The translations under genes were made by a program, and so were the position numbers. A stretch of 64,000 bases of DNA. It comes from Planctomycetota bacterium. Lineage in GTDB: Bacteria; Planctomycetota; SZUA-567; H5-PLA8. The stretch lies in assembly GCA_023150555.1 (NCBI GenBank), contig JAKLKQ010000003.1:62001-126000 (forward strand), written 5' to 3'. The notes beneath the pieces are model-generated. The model had not been told where the DNA came from. It searched no databases and was given only the letters and a program-made list of their open reading frames with translations. Positions 1-7,781 of this stretch are shown here, one piece after another. How positions within the stretch are numbered: the stretch's first letter is position 1; every line of letters starts with the position of its first letter.

Positions 1-1
1 G

Positions 2-1570
2 AAGGTTGACGGCGAACTGGTCCGCTTCGAGGGCCGGGAACGCATCGAGGCCGTGGTCGTGAAGACCGCGAAGGGCGAAGAACGCTTTGCGTGCGACACC
101 GTCTGCGTGAACCTGGGCCTGCAGCCGCGCAACATGCTCTGGCGCATGGGCCGCGAACTGCCCATCGACGTGCGCGTGGTCGGCGACGCGGCGCGAGAGA
201 GCGACCTGCCGCCCTGCCCCACCGCCGGAACGCTGTGCACCTGCGCCGGCGTCGAGGTCAGCGACCTGGAGTCGGTCTTCGCGCGTGGCTTCCGCGAGTT
301 GGAACTGGTCAAGCGCGCCACGCTGGCCGGCACCGGCACGTGCCAGGGCGGCGTCTGTGTGCCGCACATCCGCAGCTTCCTGAAAGCGATGGGCGAGCGC
401 CTACAGGATCCGTTCACGGCGCGGCCCGTCGCGCGGCAGCTGACCATCGGCGAGATCTCCGCCGGCGCGTGGCACACGGCCACGCCGCGCACCGCGCTGG
501 ACGGCGAACACCGCCGGCTGGGCGCGCAGATGGAACGCCTGGGCGGCTGGTGGCGCCCGTGGACTTACGGCAACACGCTCGAGGAATACTGGGCGGTGCG
601 CGAAGGCGTCTCATTGTGCGACGTCAGCACGCTCGGCAAGATGCTCGTGCGCGGGCCCGACGCGGAGGACCTGCTCGAGCGCCTGTACCCGACGAAGATC
701 TCGACGCTGAAGACCGGGCGCTGCCGCTACGTGCTGCTGCTCGACGACCGCGGCTACGTGATGGACGATGGCATGGTCACCCGCGACGGGCCCAACCGCT
801 TCGCACTGACGTTCACCAGCGGCGGTTCGACGCACGCCGAGTTGTGGGTGCGCGACTGGGCCGAGGCCTGGAAGCTGGACGTGCGGCTGCTGAACCAGAC
901 GCAGTCGCTGGGCGCGATCAACGTCACCGGCCCGCACGCGACGAAGCTTTTGCAGCGCGCCGGACTGGCCGAACCCCCCGCGTACCTTGCGCAGACCATC
1001 GCCGACGTCGCGCACGTCCGCTGCCGCGTCTTCCGCCTCAGCTTCACCGGCGAGGTCAGCTACGAACTGCACCACTCGGCCGCCGACAGCGTGAAGCTCT
1101 GGCGCACGCTTATGGACCTCGGCGAGGACCTGGGCATCAAGCCGCACGGCCTGGAGGCGCTCCTGAAGCTGCGCCTCGAGAAGGGCCACATCGTCGTCGG
1201 CCAGGACACCGACTTCGACAGCACGCCGCGGCGCATCAATCACGAGTGGGCAGTGAAGCTCGACAAGGCGGCATTCGTCGGCCGCGACGCGATTCTTCGC
1301 ACCAACAAGGTGGCACCCGACCGGCAGCTCGTCGGCCTGGAAGCCGAGGGCCCGCCGCCGCGCGAAGGCGCCGTCGTCTGGAACGGCAAGGACTACGCCG
1401 GTTACGTGACGTCGTGCACCTTCAGCCCCGTGCTGGGCAAGACGGTGATGCTCGCCTGGGTGCGGATGGTGGATGGCGCGCTGCCCGAGACCGTCACCGT
1501 CAACGGCCGCGAGGCGAAGCGCGTGAAGACGCCGTTCTACGATCCGGAGGGCCTCCGTGCGCGCGCTTGA
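2..1570 (+). CDS. soxA: Sarcosine oxidase alpha-subunit-like protein (5' truncated by window edge)
   Basis: The reading frame is open from base 2, so the true start lies upstream; the N-terminal FAD/NAD-binding half is missing. What remains begins with the end of a pyridine-nucleotide oxidoreductase domain. A BFD-like [2Fe-2S] segment follows, with Cys pairs CTC (nt 236-247) and CQGGVC (nt 343-360). The rest is an aminomethyltransferase (GcvT)-type folate-binding domain, with the typical RLEKGH motif near nt 1171. The family oxidatively demethylates sarcosine or related N-methyl amines and passes the one-carbon unit to tetrahydrofolate in the cytoplasm. The stop overlaps the start of the gamma-like gene, so the genes are probably translationally coupled. 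The four cysteines suggest the iron-sulfur-bearing variety of alpha subunit. The exact amine substrate cannot be told from sequence. Confidence 0.85.
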   Translation, partial: KVDGELVRFEGRERIEAVVVKTAKGEERFACDTVCVNLGLQPRNMLWRMGRELPIDVRVVGDAARESDLPPCPTAGTLCTCAGVEVSDLESVFARGFRELELVKRATLAGTGTCQGGVCVPHIRSFLKAMGERLQDPFTARPVARQLTIGEISAGAWHTATPRTALDGEHRRLGAQMERLGGWWRPWTYGNTLEEYWAVREGVSLCDVSTLGKMLVRGPDAEDLLERLYPTKISTLKTGRCRYVLLLDDRGYVMDDGMVTRDGPNRFALTFTSGGSTHAELWVRDWAEAWKLDVRLLNQTQSLGAINVTGPHATKLLQRAGLAEPPAYLAQTIADVAHVRCRVFRLSFTGEVSYELHHSAADSVKLWRTLMDLGEDLGIKPHGLEALLKLRLEKGHIVVGQDTDFDSTPRRINHEWAVKLDKAAFVGRDAILRTNKVAPDRQLVGLEAEGPPPREGAVVWNGKDYAGYVTSCTFSPVLGKTVMLAWVRMVDGALPETVTVNGREAKRVKTPFYDPEGLRARA

Positions 1571-1940
1571 ACGCTTCCCCGCCACGCGCATCGTGGCCAC
1601 GCCCGCCGCGCTCGACGCCTTCGCCTGGCCGAAGGGCGCGCTGGTGCTGCGCACGGCGCCCGACGAGGCCCTGGCGCTGACGGCCGAGAAGATTTCCTTC
1701 GCCGGCGACGAGCACGCCATCGTCGAGCGCGACGACGGATTCACCGGCGCGTGGGTGCCCGCGAAGGAAGCGCTCGCCTTTTTGGAACGCGCCTGCGAGT
1801 GGGAACCGCCCGCCGTGCGGCCGACCTTCGCGCAGGGCGCGGTGGCGGGGCTTCCGGCGAAACTCTTCTTCGAGGCCGAACGCGTGCTGTTCCTGGTGCC
1901 CGCGCCGTACGCCGCCGACTTGCAGGAGCGCCTGACGTGA
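1557..1940 (+). CDS. soxG: Sarcosine oxidase gamma-subunit-like protein, short
   Basis: A 127-residue protein with a GTG start at 1557, preceded by GGAGGG at 1545-1550 and overlapping the alpha gene by 14 bases. Its last four bases (GTGA) are shared with the start of the beta gene. The call rests on position between alpha and beta subunits and on a gamma-like pattern: an APDEALAL segment, a V-E-R-D-D-G-F-T segment, and a C-terminal FLVPAPYAADLQERL that resembles the end of SoxG/GcvT-like small subunits. It is shorter than the roughly 200 residues usual for the family, so it is either a minimal version or a divergent one. The gamma subunit completes the folate-binding half of the heterotetramer. 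Confidence 0.6.
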   Translation: MRALERFPATRIVATPAALDAFAWPKGALVLRTAPDEALALTAEKISFAGDEHAIVERDDGFTGAWVPAKEALAFLERACEWEPPAVRPTFAQGAVAGLPAKLFFEAERVLFLVPAPYAADLQERLT

Positions 1941-3145
1941 ACGAGTACGTCGAACGCAAGGTCGAATTCGCCTGGCCGGCACTCAAGCGCAGCTACGACG
2001 TCGTCATCATCGGCGGCGGCGGTCACGGCCTCGCCACGGCGTATTACCTCGCCACGCGCCACAACATCACCAACGTCGCGGTGCTGGAGCGGAAATACAT
2101 CGGCGGCGGCAACAGCGGGCGCAACACCACCGTCATCCGCGCGAACTACGGCATCCCCGAGGCCGTGCGCTTCTACCAGCGCAGCGTCGACCTGTACGCG
2201 AACCTGGAGAAGGAGACCGACCGCTGGGTGATGCACAAGAAAAAGGGCCTGTTGTGGCTCGCGCACAGCGAGGCCGGCGTGCGGCAGGAACGGGCGCGCG
2301 CCGAAGTCAACACGGCGTTCGGCGCAAAGACCGAGTTCGTCACGCCTGGGCAGGTGAAGGAGATCTGCCCGCAGATCGACATCTCCGGCGGCGGCCTGTG
2401 GCCCGTGCAGGGCGGCAGCTACCACCCCGAAGGCGCGACGGCGCGCCACGACCGCGTGGTGTGGGCCTTCGCCGAGGGCGCGATGAAGCGCGGCGTGCAC
2501 ATCCATCAGGGCATCGCGGTGACGGGCCTGCAGAAGAGCGGAAACAAGGTCACCGGCGTGGAGACCAGCGCGGGCCCCATCGGCGCCGGCCTGGTGCTCG
2601 CGGCGGTGGGCGGCCACGTCACGACGCTGGCGAAGATGGCCGGCGTGCGCCTGCCGATCAAGACGCACCCGCTTCAGGCCTTCGTGACGAACCACTACGA
2701 CCTGGCGTTCCACCCCATCGTCGCGTCGACGAACCTGCTGTTCTACGTCTCGCAGACGCCGCGCGGCGAGATGCTGATGGGCGCGGAGATCGACCGCCAG
2801 CCGAGTTACTCGTACACGGCCGGGCACGCGTTCCTTCAGCACTGCGCCTTCCGCGCGCAGGTGCTCTTTCCGTTCCTGCGCAACCTGCGCGTGCTGCGGC
2901 AGTGGACGGGCATCTGCGACATGAGCCCCGACTATTCGCCGGTCATGGGCCCGACGGAGGTCGAGAACTTCTACGTCACCACCGGCTGGGGCACCTGGGG
3001 CTTCAAGGCGATTCCGGCCGGCGGCGAACAGATGGCGCAGGCCATCGCCACGCGCAAGACGCCCGAACTGATCGCGCCCTTCGCGCTGGACCGCTTCGCG
3101 CGCGACCGCACGCTGGCCGACCGCGGCTCGGCGGGCACGCATTGA
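1937..3145 (+). CDS. soxB: Sarcosine oxidase beta-subunit-like FAD-dependent oxidoreductase
   Basis: A 402-residue DAO/DadA-family flavoprotein. The GTG start at 1937 is chosen because it shares GTGA with the stop of the preceding gene, has GGAG at 1925-1928, and places the Rossmann motif VVIIGGGGHGLATA near residue 17. The family binds FAD at this motif; in heterotetrameric sarcosine oxidase a His of the beta chain carries covalent FMN, and the segment TARHDRVVWAF (about nt 2437-2470) looks like that site. A C-terminal GWGTWGFKAIPA stretch matches the FAD-closing end of the family. This is the catalytic subunit that oxidises the N-methyl group to an imine. The order alpha-gamma-beta-delta is unlike the common beta-delta-alpha-gamma operon. 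Confidence 0.87.
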   Translation: MNEYVERKVEFAWPALKRSYDVVIIGGGGHGLATAYYLATRHNITNVAVLERKYIGGGNSGRNTTVIRANYGIPEAVRFYQRSVDLYANLEKETDRWVMHKKKGLLWLAHSEAGVRQERARAEVNTAFGAKTEFVTPGQVKEICPQIDISGGGLWPVQGGSYHPEGATARHDRVVWAFAEGAMKRGVHIHQGIAVTGLQKSGNKVTGVETSAGPIGAGLVLAAVGGHVTTLAKMAGVRLPIKTHPLQAFVTNHYDLAFHPIVASTNLLFYVSQTPRGEMLMGAEIDRQPSYSYTAGHAFLQHCAFRAQVLFPFLRNLRVLRQWTGICDMSPDYSPVMGPTEVENFYVTTGWGTWGFKAIPAGGEQMAQAIATRKTPELIAPFALDRFARDRTLADRGSAGTH

Positions 3146-3170
3146 GTATGCTCGAAAGGAGGCGGCGAAC

Positions 3171-3413
3171 GTGAGTCTGCAGATTCCCTGCCCGCATTGC
3201 GGTTCGCGGCCCGTCCACGAGTTCGTCTACAGCGACATCCCCGTGCCGCCCGCCGAGATCACCGATCCCGACGCGCGCGACCTGGACCGCGCCTTCATGC
3301 GCAACAACACCGAAGGCCCCACCACCGAGCGCTGGTTCCACGCCTACGGCTGCCTGCGCTGGCTGACCGTGCGCCGTGACACGCGCACCGACACCGTCCT
3401 GCCGGAGAAATAG
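3171..3413 (+). CDS. soxD: Sarcosine oxidase delta-subunit-like zinc protein
   Basis: An 80-residue protein with a GTG start at 3171 and a strong ribosome binding site AAAGGAGG at 3156-3163. It shows the delta-subunit pattern: CPHC at residues 7-10, the segment GSRPVHEF, and HAYGC at 57-61. In known SoxD structures such Cys-x2-Cys and His-x3-Cys pairs bind zinc. It is the last gene of the operon and faces the convergent gene ending at 3424, leaving only 10 bases between the stops. It is a structural subunit with no catalysis of its own. Confidence 0.85.
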   Translation: MSLQIPCPHCGSRPVHEFVYSDIPVPPAEITDPDARDLDRAFMRNNTEGPTTERWFHAYGCLRWLTVRRDTRTDTVLPEK

Positions 3414-3423
3414 CGCCACCGCG

Positions 3424-4599
3424 TCACTTCTCCGTCGCGAAGTGCTGGTGCCAGCGGCTCCATTCCACCCACGCGCCTTTGTCGTCCTTCTCCCGGATGC
3501 GCACGAAGTAACCGGCCTCCGCAGCGAGTTGCTTCTCGCCCTTCAGCGTCCCGTCGAACGCGCCGTGCTCGGCATCCACCGCCACGCGCAGTTCCTTGGC
3601 GACCTCCTTCGAACGCCACACGATGTCCTTGCCTTCGCCACCGGACGCCACTTCGGCCTGCCACGCGGTAAGCGCGGCGTCCTTCGGCGGCGGCGTGCGC
3701 AGCAGCACGGGGTTGCGCGGGCAGACCACCGGACCGATCGGCTTTGTGGAAACGACGAAGTTGTCGTACCAGCGACGCTGCGTCACCGGCGAGCCCTGGT
3801 TCCAGTACGCTTCCAGGAAGACGGCGTTGATCCCGTGACCCGCATAGCCGCCGGTCCAGTCCAGGTCCTTGCGCTCGGCCGCCAGGCGCCCGTCGATCCA
3901 CAACTGGTTAAGGCCGTCCTTCCGGCCGGGCGCGTTCAGCTTCGCGCGGGACTCGACGCGGACCCACCACCCGGACTCCGCCGTGCTGTGGATCTTGAAG
4001 TCACTGGCGGGCTTGTTGCCCAGCCAGCGCAGGTTCGGGAAATCGTTGTACTTCGTGGTGACGACGGCGTTGTTCTTGATGCCGCTGGCCGGGTCGAGCG
4101 TCAGCGCCTCGCCGCTGCTCCAGACGTGCGCGATCATCGCCTGCTTCCAGTTCTCCGAGACCAGGCTCGTCGCGCGCGACATCTTCGTCGGGCCGCCGCC
4201 GGTCCAGCCCGGCTGGTGCTTCACGTAGATGCGCCAGTAGACGTCGGTGAATTTTTCGCCTTTGCGCACGGCCTTGTTGCGGTACGTGGGCGAGTCGCCG
4301 AAGAAGACCTTGCGGTTGCCCGTGCCCTTCTCGCCTTTCTCGTACACGCAAGCAAGCGCTCCGCCGCGCCCGCCGAAACCGGCCTGTGCGTCCACGTCGC
4401 CCTGCGCCTCGGCGTAGTCCTTCGCCGCGCCGTCGAAGTCGTCGAACCAGATCGTCGCCGCGTCCGCGGCCTGCGGCTGCCTGGCCGCCGGCTCGACGGA
4501 CTCGATACGCGGCGCAGGCGTTTCCGCGCCGCCCGCTCCCGCACCGGCCAAAGCCAGGATCAGGGCCAACCCCGCCGCAGACAAGAGTCGCAAACACAT
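3424..4599 (-). CDS. Secreted jelly-roll-like protein with C-terminal Ig/FN3-like domain, function unknown
   Basis: A 391-residue protein with a clear signal peptide (about residues 1-25, ending AGGAET). The start is supported by GGAGG nine bases upstream. The central part, about residues 50-280, is rich in Trp and Gly and alternates beta strands (WFDDFDG, YWRIYVKHQPGW, WYDNFVV). This is reminiscent of concanavalin-like or polysaccharide-lyase jelly rolls that bind or cleave glycans. The last 100 residues look like an FN3/Ig-type domain (GYFVRIREKDDKGAW, ending EWSRWHQHF). No catalytic residues can be assigned. It probably acts outside the cytoplasm on, or near, polysaccharide. It is convergent with the sarcosine oxidase operon and divergent from the desaturase. 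Confidence 0.7.
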   Translation of the reverse strand: MCLRLLSAAGLALILALAGAGAGGAETPAPRIESVEPAARQPQAADAATIWFDDFDGAAKDYAEAQGDVDAQAGFGGRGGALACVYEKGEKGTGNRKVFFGDSPTYRNKAVRKGEKFTDVYWRIYVKHQPGWTGGGPTKMSRATSLVSENWKQAMIAHVWSSGEALTLDPASGIKNNAVVTTKYNDFPNLRWLGNKPASDFKIHSTAESGWWVRVESRAKLNAPGRKDGLNQLWIDGRLAAERKDLDWTGGYAGHGINAVFLEAYWNQGSPVTQRRWYDNFVVSTKPIGPVVCPRNPVLLRTPPPKDAALTAWQAEVASGGEGKDIVWRSKEVAKELRVAVDAEHGAFDGTLKGEKQLAAEAGYFVRIREKDDKGAWVEWSRWHQHFATEK

Positions 4600-4794
4600 T
4601 TAAGGGACCTCCGCCGGAACCTGACGCATCAATATAACCCATTAATAATAAAGATGATATGCAAACAAAAGCGCACCTGGCACGGACCTCTTATAGAGGA
4701 TTGTGCACACCCCCTTCTCCGCTCGGTATAGCGTATTAAGAGATCGCGCGCCACGCCGGCGCGCGCGCAGGCATAGATAAAGGAGTCTCCCGCC
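4600..4794. promoter_or_regulatory. AT-rich divergent promoter region
   Basis: 195 bases separate the divergent starts at 4599 (-) and 4795 (+). The stretch 4628-4670 is unusually AT-rich for this chromosome, and TATAGC (about 4727-4732) lies 62 bases before the desaturase start. Both genes have good ribosome binding sites inside the region (GGAGG for the minus gene, AAGGAG at 4780-4785 for the plus gene). No single promoter can be fixed by eye. Confidence 0.4.
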
Positions 4795-5901
4795 GTGCAC
4801 GACCGCAATCCGGGCGAACCGATCGACTGGTACCGCTGCCCCGTCAGCCGCGAGGACCTCGCGCGGCTCAACAAGCGCAGCAACTTCTGGGGTTTCGCGC
4901 AGACGCTTGGGTACCTCGGCACGCTGGCGGCGACCGGCACGGCGGCGTTCCTGTCGTCGCTGTACTGGCCGTGGTACGCAACGGTGGTGCTGGTCTTCGT
5001 GCACGGCACGTGCTGGCACTTCATGATCAACGGCTTCCACGAACTGATCCACGACTCAGTCTTCAAGACGCGCTGGCTCAACCGCTGGTTCCTGCCGCTC
5101 TTCAGTTTCCTCGGGCACTACAACCACATCCGATTCTGGGCCAGCCACACCGAACACCACAAGTTCACGCTGCACCCGCCCGACGACCTGGAAGTGGTGC
5201 TGCCGCAGCAGTACACGCTGAAGAACGTCCTGAAGACCGGGATCGTCAACGTGTGGGGCCCATACAACTGGATCAAGGGGAACCTCCGCGTCGCCCGCGG
5301 ATGTCTGGACGGCCAGTGGGATCACCACCTCTTCGACGACCGCCCCAAGCTGCACAAGCAAGCCATGAACTGGGCGGCGTTCATGCTCCTGGGGCATTTG
5401 GTGCTGACGGTGGCCTGTCTCAGCCTGGGCCTGTGGATGATCCCGCTGCTGGTGACGTTCGCGCCGTACTACGGCGCCGGGCTGCACTTCCTCTGCAACG
5501 CCTCGCAGCACGTGGGCCTGAGTGACTACACGCCGGACTTCCGGCTCTGCTGCCGCACGATCTACCTGAACCCGGTCTTCCAGTTCCTGTACTGGCACAT
5601 GAACTACCACACCGAGCACCACATGTACGCCGCGGTCCCCTGCTACAACCTCGGCAAGCTGCACCGCCTGATCAAGCACGACATGCCCGAATGCCCCAAC
5701 GGGCTGTACGCCACGTGGAAGCAGATCTGCGGGATCCTGAAACGCCAGAAGACCGAACCTAAGTACCAATACGTGCCCGCGTTGCCCAGCCCGGGTAAGG
5801 CGCAGGTGAAATCCATTCCGACGGCGAAGGCCAAGCCCGTCGACCCGTCGGTTTCGCGCGCCACGGTTGCCGAGGAAGTTCCCGAGACGGTGTTGAACTA
5901 G
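4795..5901 (+). CDS. Membrane fatty acid desaturase family protein
   Basis: A 368-residue integral membrane di-iron protein; GTG start with AAGGAG ten bases upstream. Histidine clusters typical of membrane desaturases and hydroxylases are visible: HELIH at residues 82-86, HTEHH at 118-122, and a second HTEHH at 272-276, with an extra NASQH near 235-239. Hydrophobic stretches occur near residues 35-78 and 193-230. The family uses O2 and a di-iron centre to desaturate or hydroxylate acyl chains or other lipids at the inner membrane. The substrate is not predictable. The C-terminal 50 residues are polar and rich in Lys and Pro. It stands alone, with no electron donor gene nearby, and is convergent with the sugar dehydrogenase gene 30 bases away. 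Confidence 0.85.
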   Translation: MHDRNPGEPIDWYRCPVSREDLARLNKRSNFWGFAQTLGYLGTLAATGTAAFLSSLYWPWYATVVLVFVHGTCWHFMINGFHELIHDSVFKTRWLNRWFLPLFSFLGHYNHIRFWASHTEHHKFTLHPPDDLEVVLPQQYTLKNVLKTGIVNVWGPYNWIKGNLRVARGCLDGQWDHHLFDDRPKLHKQAMNWAAFMLLGHLVLTVACLSLGLWMIPLLVTFAPYYGAGLHFLCNASQHVGLSDYTPDFRLCCRTIYLNPVFQFLYWHMNYHTEHHMYAAVPCYNLGKLHRLIKHDMPECPNGLYATWKQICGILKRQKTEPKYQYVPALPSPGKAQVKSIPTAKAKPVDPSVSRATVAEEVPETVLN

Positions 5902-5931
5902 GCAGCTCGCCTTAAAACTTCGGATTGAAGC

Positions 5932-7734
5932 CTACGGCTTCTTCTTGAACGACCCTTTGCGGCCGCTCCTGTTTTTATAGACCACCGTCTCGTCGGAGAT
6001 GAAGGGCGTGCCGCCGGCGACCACGAACACCGACACCAGGCGTTCGACGGGCGCGTCCAACGCCGTACCGTCCAGGCCTTCGTCGGCCAGGTCCGCGGCA
6101 AAATCGCCCCGCTTCAGCGTCACCGTCAGGTCGAAGAGCGTCGCGCCGGCCTGGACCTGTTGCTTGTCGGGCAGGACCTTCAGCCTCGCCTTGGCCTCCG
6201 GATCCGTCCCGCCGCTCTTGCCCTTCGCGTCCAGGTCGAACGCCTGGACCACGCCACCGATGTCGACAATCAGGTGCGCGCCCTCGACGCTGAATCCGTC
6301 CGGCATCGCCAGGCGCGCCTTGAAGGCCAAGCGATCCTTCTGCGCGCCGGGGAATTGCAGGCGGCCCTTGAACCGGCCGACGGACAGCGGTCCCGCCAAA
6401 ATCTCCAGATCGACGACGCGGTAAACTTCGCCGTCAGCGTCGCAGAGGTACAGGTTCCCGTCGGCGTCCTCACCGAAGGAGGTCAGGAAGTTCAGCGTGC
6501 CGGCGTCGGCCGGCAGCGCAGCGGTCCAGTCGGTAAAGGAGTCTTCGATCACCGCCTTCGCATCGCGGTCGATCTCGAAGGACCAGACGTGCTTGCTGAT
6601 GAAATCGCCGAAGAAGTACTTGCCGCGCAGGCGTTCGATGGGCCCGCGGTAGACGTAGCCGCCGATCACGCTGTTGCCTTCCAGTTCGTCGGGGAAGCCG
6701 TCGGTGCCTACGTGCCGGTAGTCGTAGGCGGGCTCGACGTTGCCGGCCGGCGGCGCGCCGCCGAAGCTGCCTGTGGGCGTGGCGATGCTGCCTTCGCGCA
6801 GGCGCCAGCCGTAGTTCTCGCCGCCCGAGCTGTCGGCGCGCTGGTAGTCGACCTCCTCGACGTCCTCCTGCCCGACGTCGGCGAGGTACAGGTCGCCGTT
6901 GGCGCGGTCGAAGCAGCCGCGCCAGGCATTGCGGAGGCCGCGCGCCCAGATCTCGTCGAGCGCCCCGGCGTCGCTGACGTAAGGGTTGTCGATGGGGACT
7001 GCGTAGTTCTTCTCGTCGTCGGCGCCGAAGTCGTCGTTATCCACGTCGATGCGCAGCACCTTGCCCACCAGCGAGGCCATGTTCTGGGCGTTGTCGTTGG
7101 GGTCGAAGTCCGTGCCGCCGTCGCGCGTGGTGCAGTACAGGAACCCGTCGGGGCCGAAGGCGATCCAACTCCCGTTGTGGATGGGATTCTCGGCGGCGTA
7201 CGAAAGCACCGCCGTGCGGCTGGCGGCGTCGGCGAGGTCGGCGTCGCCCGCCGAGACCGTGTAGCGGTCGATGCGGTTGACCTCCGAGCTGTCCACGTAC
7301 GAGACGTAGAAGAAGCCGTTCGTCGCGTAGTCCGGATGGAAGGCCATGCATAACAGGCCGCCGTCGCCGGTGGAGCTGAGCCCGCTCAGTTGGATGAACG
7401 GCGCCGCCTTGAGCGTGTCCGTCGCGCGCTCGAGAATCCGGATGCTGCCCGAACGCTCCACGATGAAGGCACGACCGCTGTCGCCGGGCGGCGCGGTGAC
7501 GTACAGCGGCATGCTCAGGCCGGTGGCAAGCCGCTTCAGCCCCAGGCGCCCGGCGGGCTCAGCGCGCGCGAACGCGCCTTCGCCGAACGGCGCGGGCGCG
7601 GCTTCGGTTTGCGTGGAGATGGACCCTTCCGGGGCGCCCGGCTTGCTGCCCAGCCAGGCGGTCGCAGCGAAGGCCGCCGCCAGCAGGGCCGCAGCGCTCG
7701 TGCCGGGACGAACGGAACGCATCATGTCATGCAT
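5932..7734 (-). CDS. Secreted PQQ-type sugar dehydrogenase (glucose/sorbosone dehydrogenase family) with shared C-terminal module
   Basis: A 600-residue exported protein with a hydrophobic N-terminal signal (about residues 12-28). Residues about 60-440 are a six-bladed soluble quinoprotein dehydrogenase propeller. Family motifs include HNGSWIAFGPDGFLY, DDEKNYAVPIDNP, EIWARGLRNAWR, LADVGQEDVEEVDY and GENYGWRLREG. Such enzymes oxidise aldoses with PQQ in the periplasm or outside. The His of the usual H-x-G-G motif is present, but the motif reads HNGS. From about residue 450 to the end there is a separate beta-rich module (FKGRLQFP, KARLAMPDGF, IVDIGG, FDLDAKGK, ADLADEGLD, VVYKN) also found at the end of the next gene upstream on the same strand, 47 bases away. 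The two are probably one transcript. The start codon is uncertain (ATG at 7734, 7725 or 7722). Confidence 0.83.
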   Translation of the reverse strand: MHDMMRSVRPGTSAAALLAAAFAATAWLGSKPGAPEGSISTQTEAAPAPFGEGAFARAEPAGRLGLKRLATGLSMPLYVTAPPGDSGRAFIVERSGSIRILERATDTLKAAPFIQLSGLSSTGDGGLLCMAFHPDYATNGFFYVSYVDSSEVNRIDRYTVSAGDADLADAASRTAVLSYAAENPIHNGSWIAFGPDGFLYCTTRDGGTDFDPNDNAQNMASLVGKVLRIDVDNDDFGADDEKNYAVPIDNPYVSDAGALDEIWARGLRNAWRGCFDRANGDLYLADVGQEDVEEVDYQRADSSGGENYGWRLREGSIATPTGSFGGAPPAGNVEPAYDYRHVGTDGFPDELEGNSVIGGYVYRGPIERLRGKYFFGDFISKHVWSFEIDRDAKAVIEDSFTDWTAALPADAGTLNFLTSFGEDADGNLYLCDADGEVYRVVDLEILAGPLSVGRFKGRLQFPGAQKDRLAFKARLAMPDGFSVEGAHLIVDIGGVVQAFDLDAKGKSGGTDPEAKARLKVLPDKQQVQAGATLFDLTVTLKRGDFAADLADEGLDGTALDAPVERLVSVFVVAGGTPFISDETVVYKNRSGRKGSFKKKP

Positions 7735-7781
7735 TGGCCCGCGCGGGCCATCCGGAGCGCCGCGCGGCGCAGGGTTGGCGG

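Noticed and set aside
611-3142. Long minus-strand open frame opposite the sarcosine oxidase operon
   Set aside because: Product is Arg/Ala/His/Val-rich without family features; it is the antisense shadow of high-GC genes.
7736-7751. gcccgcgcgggc palindrome before the sugar dehydrogenase as terminator
   Set aside because: Short, no T-run, and it lies inside an apparent operon; in this GC-rich DNA it is likely chance.
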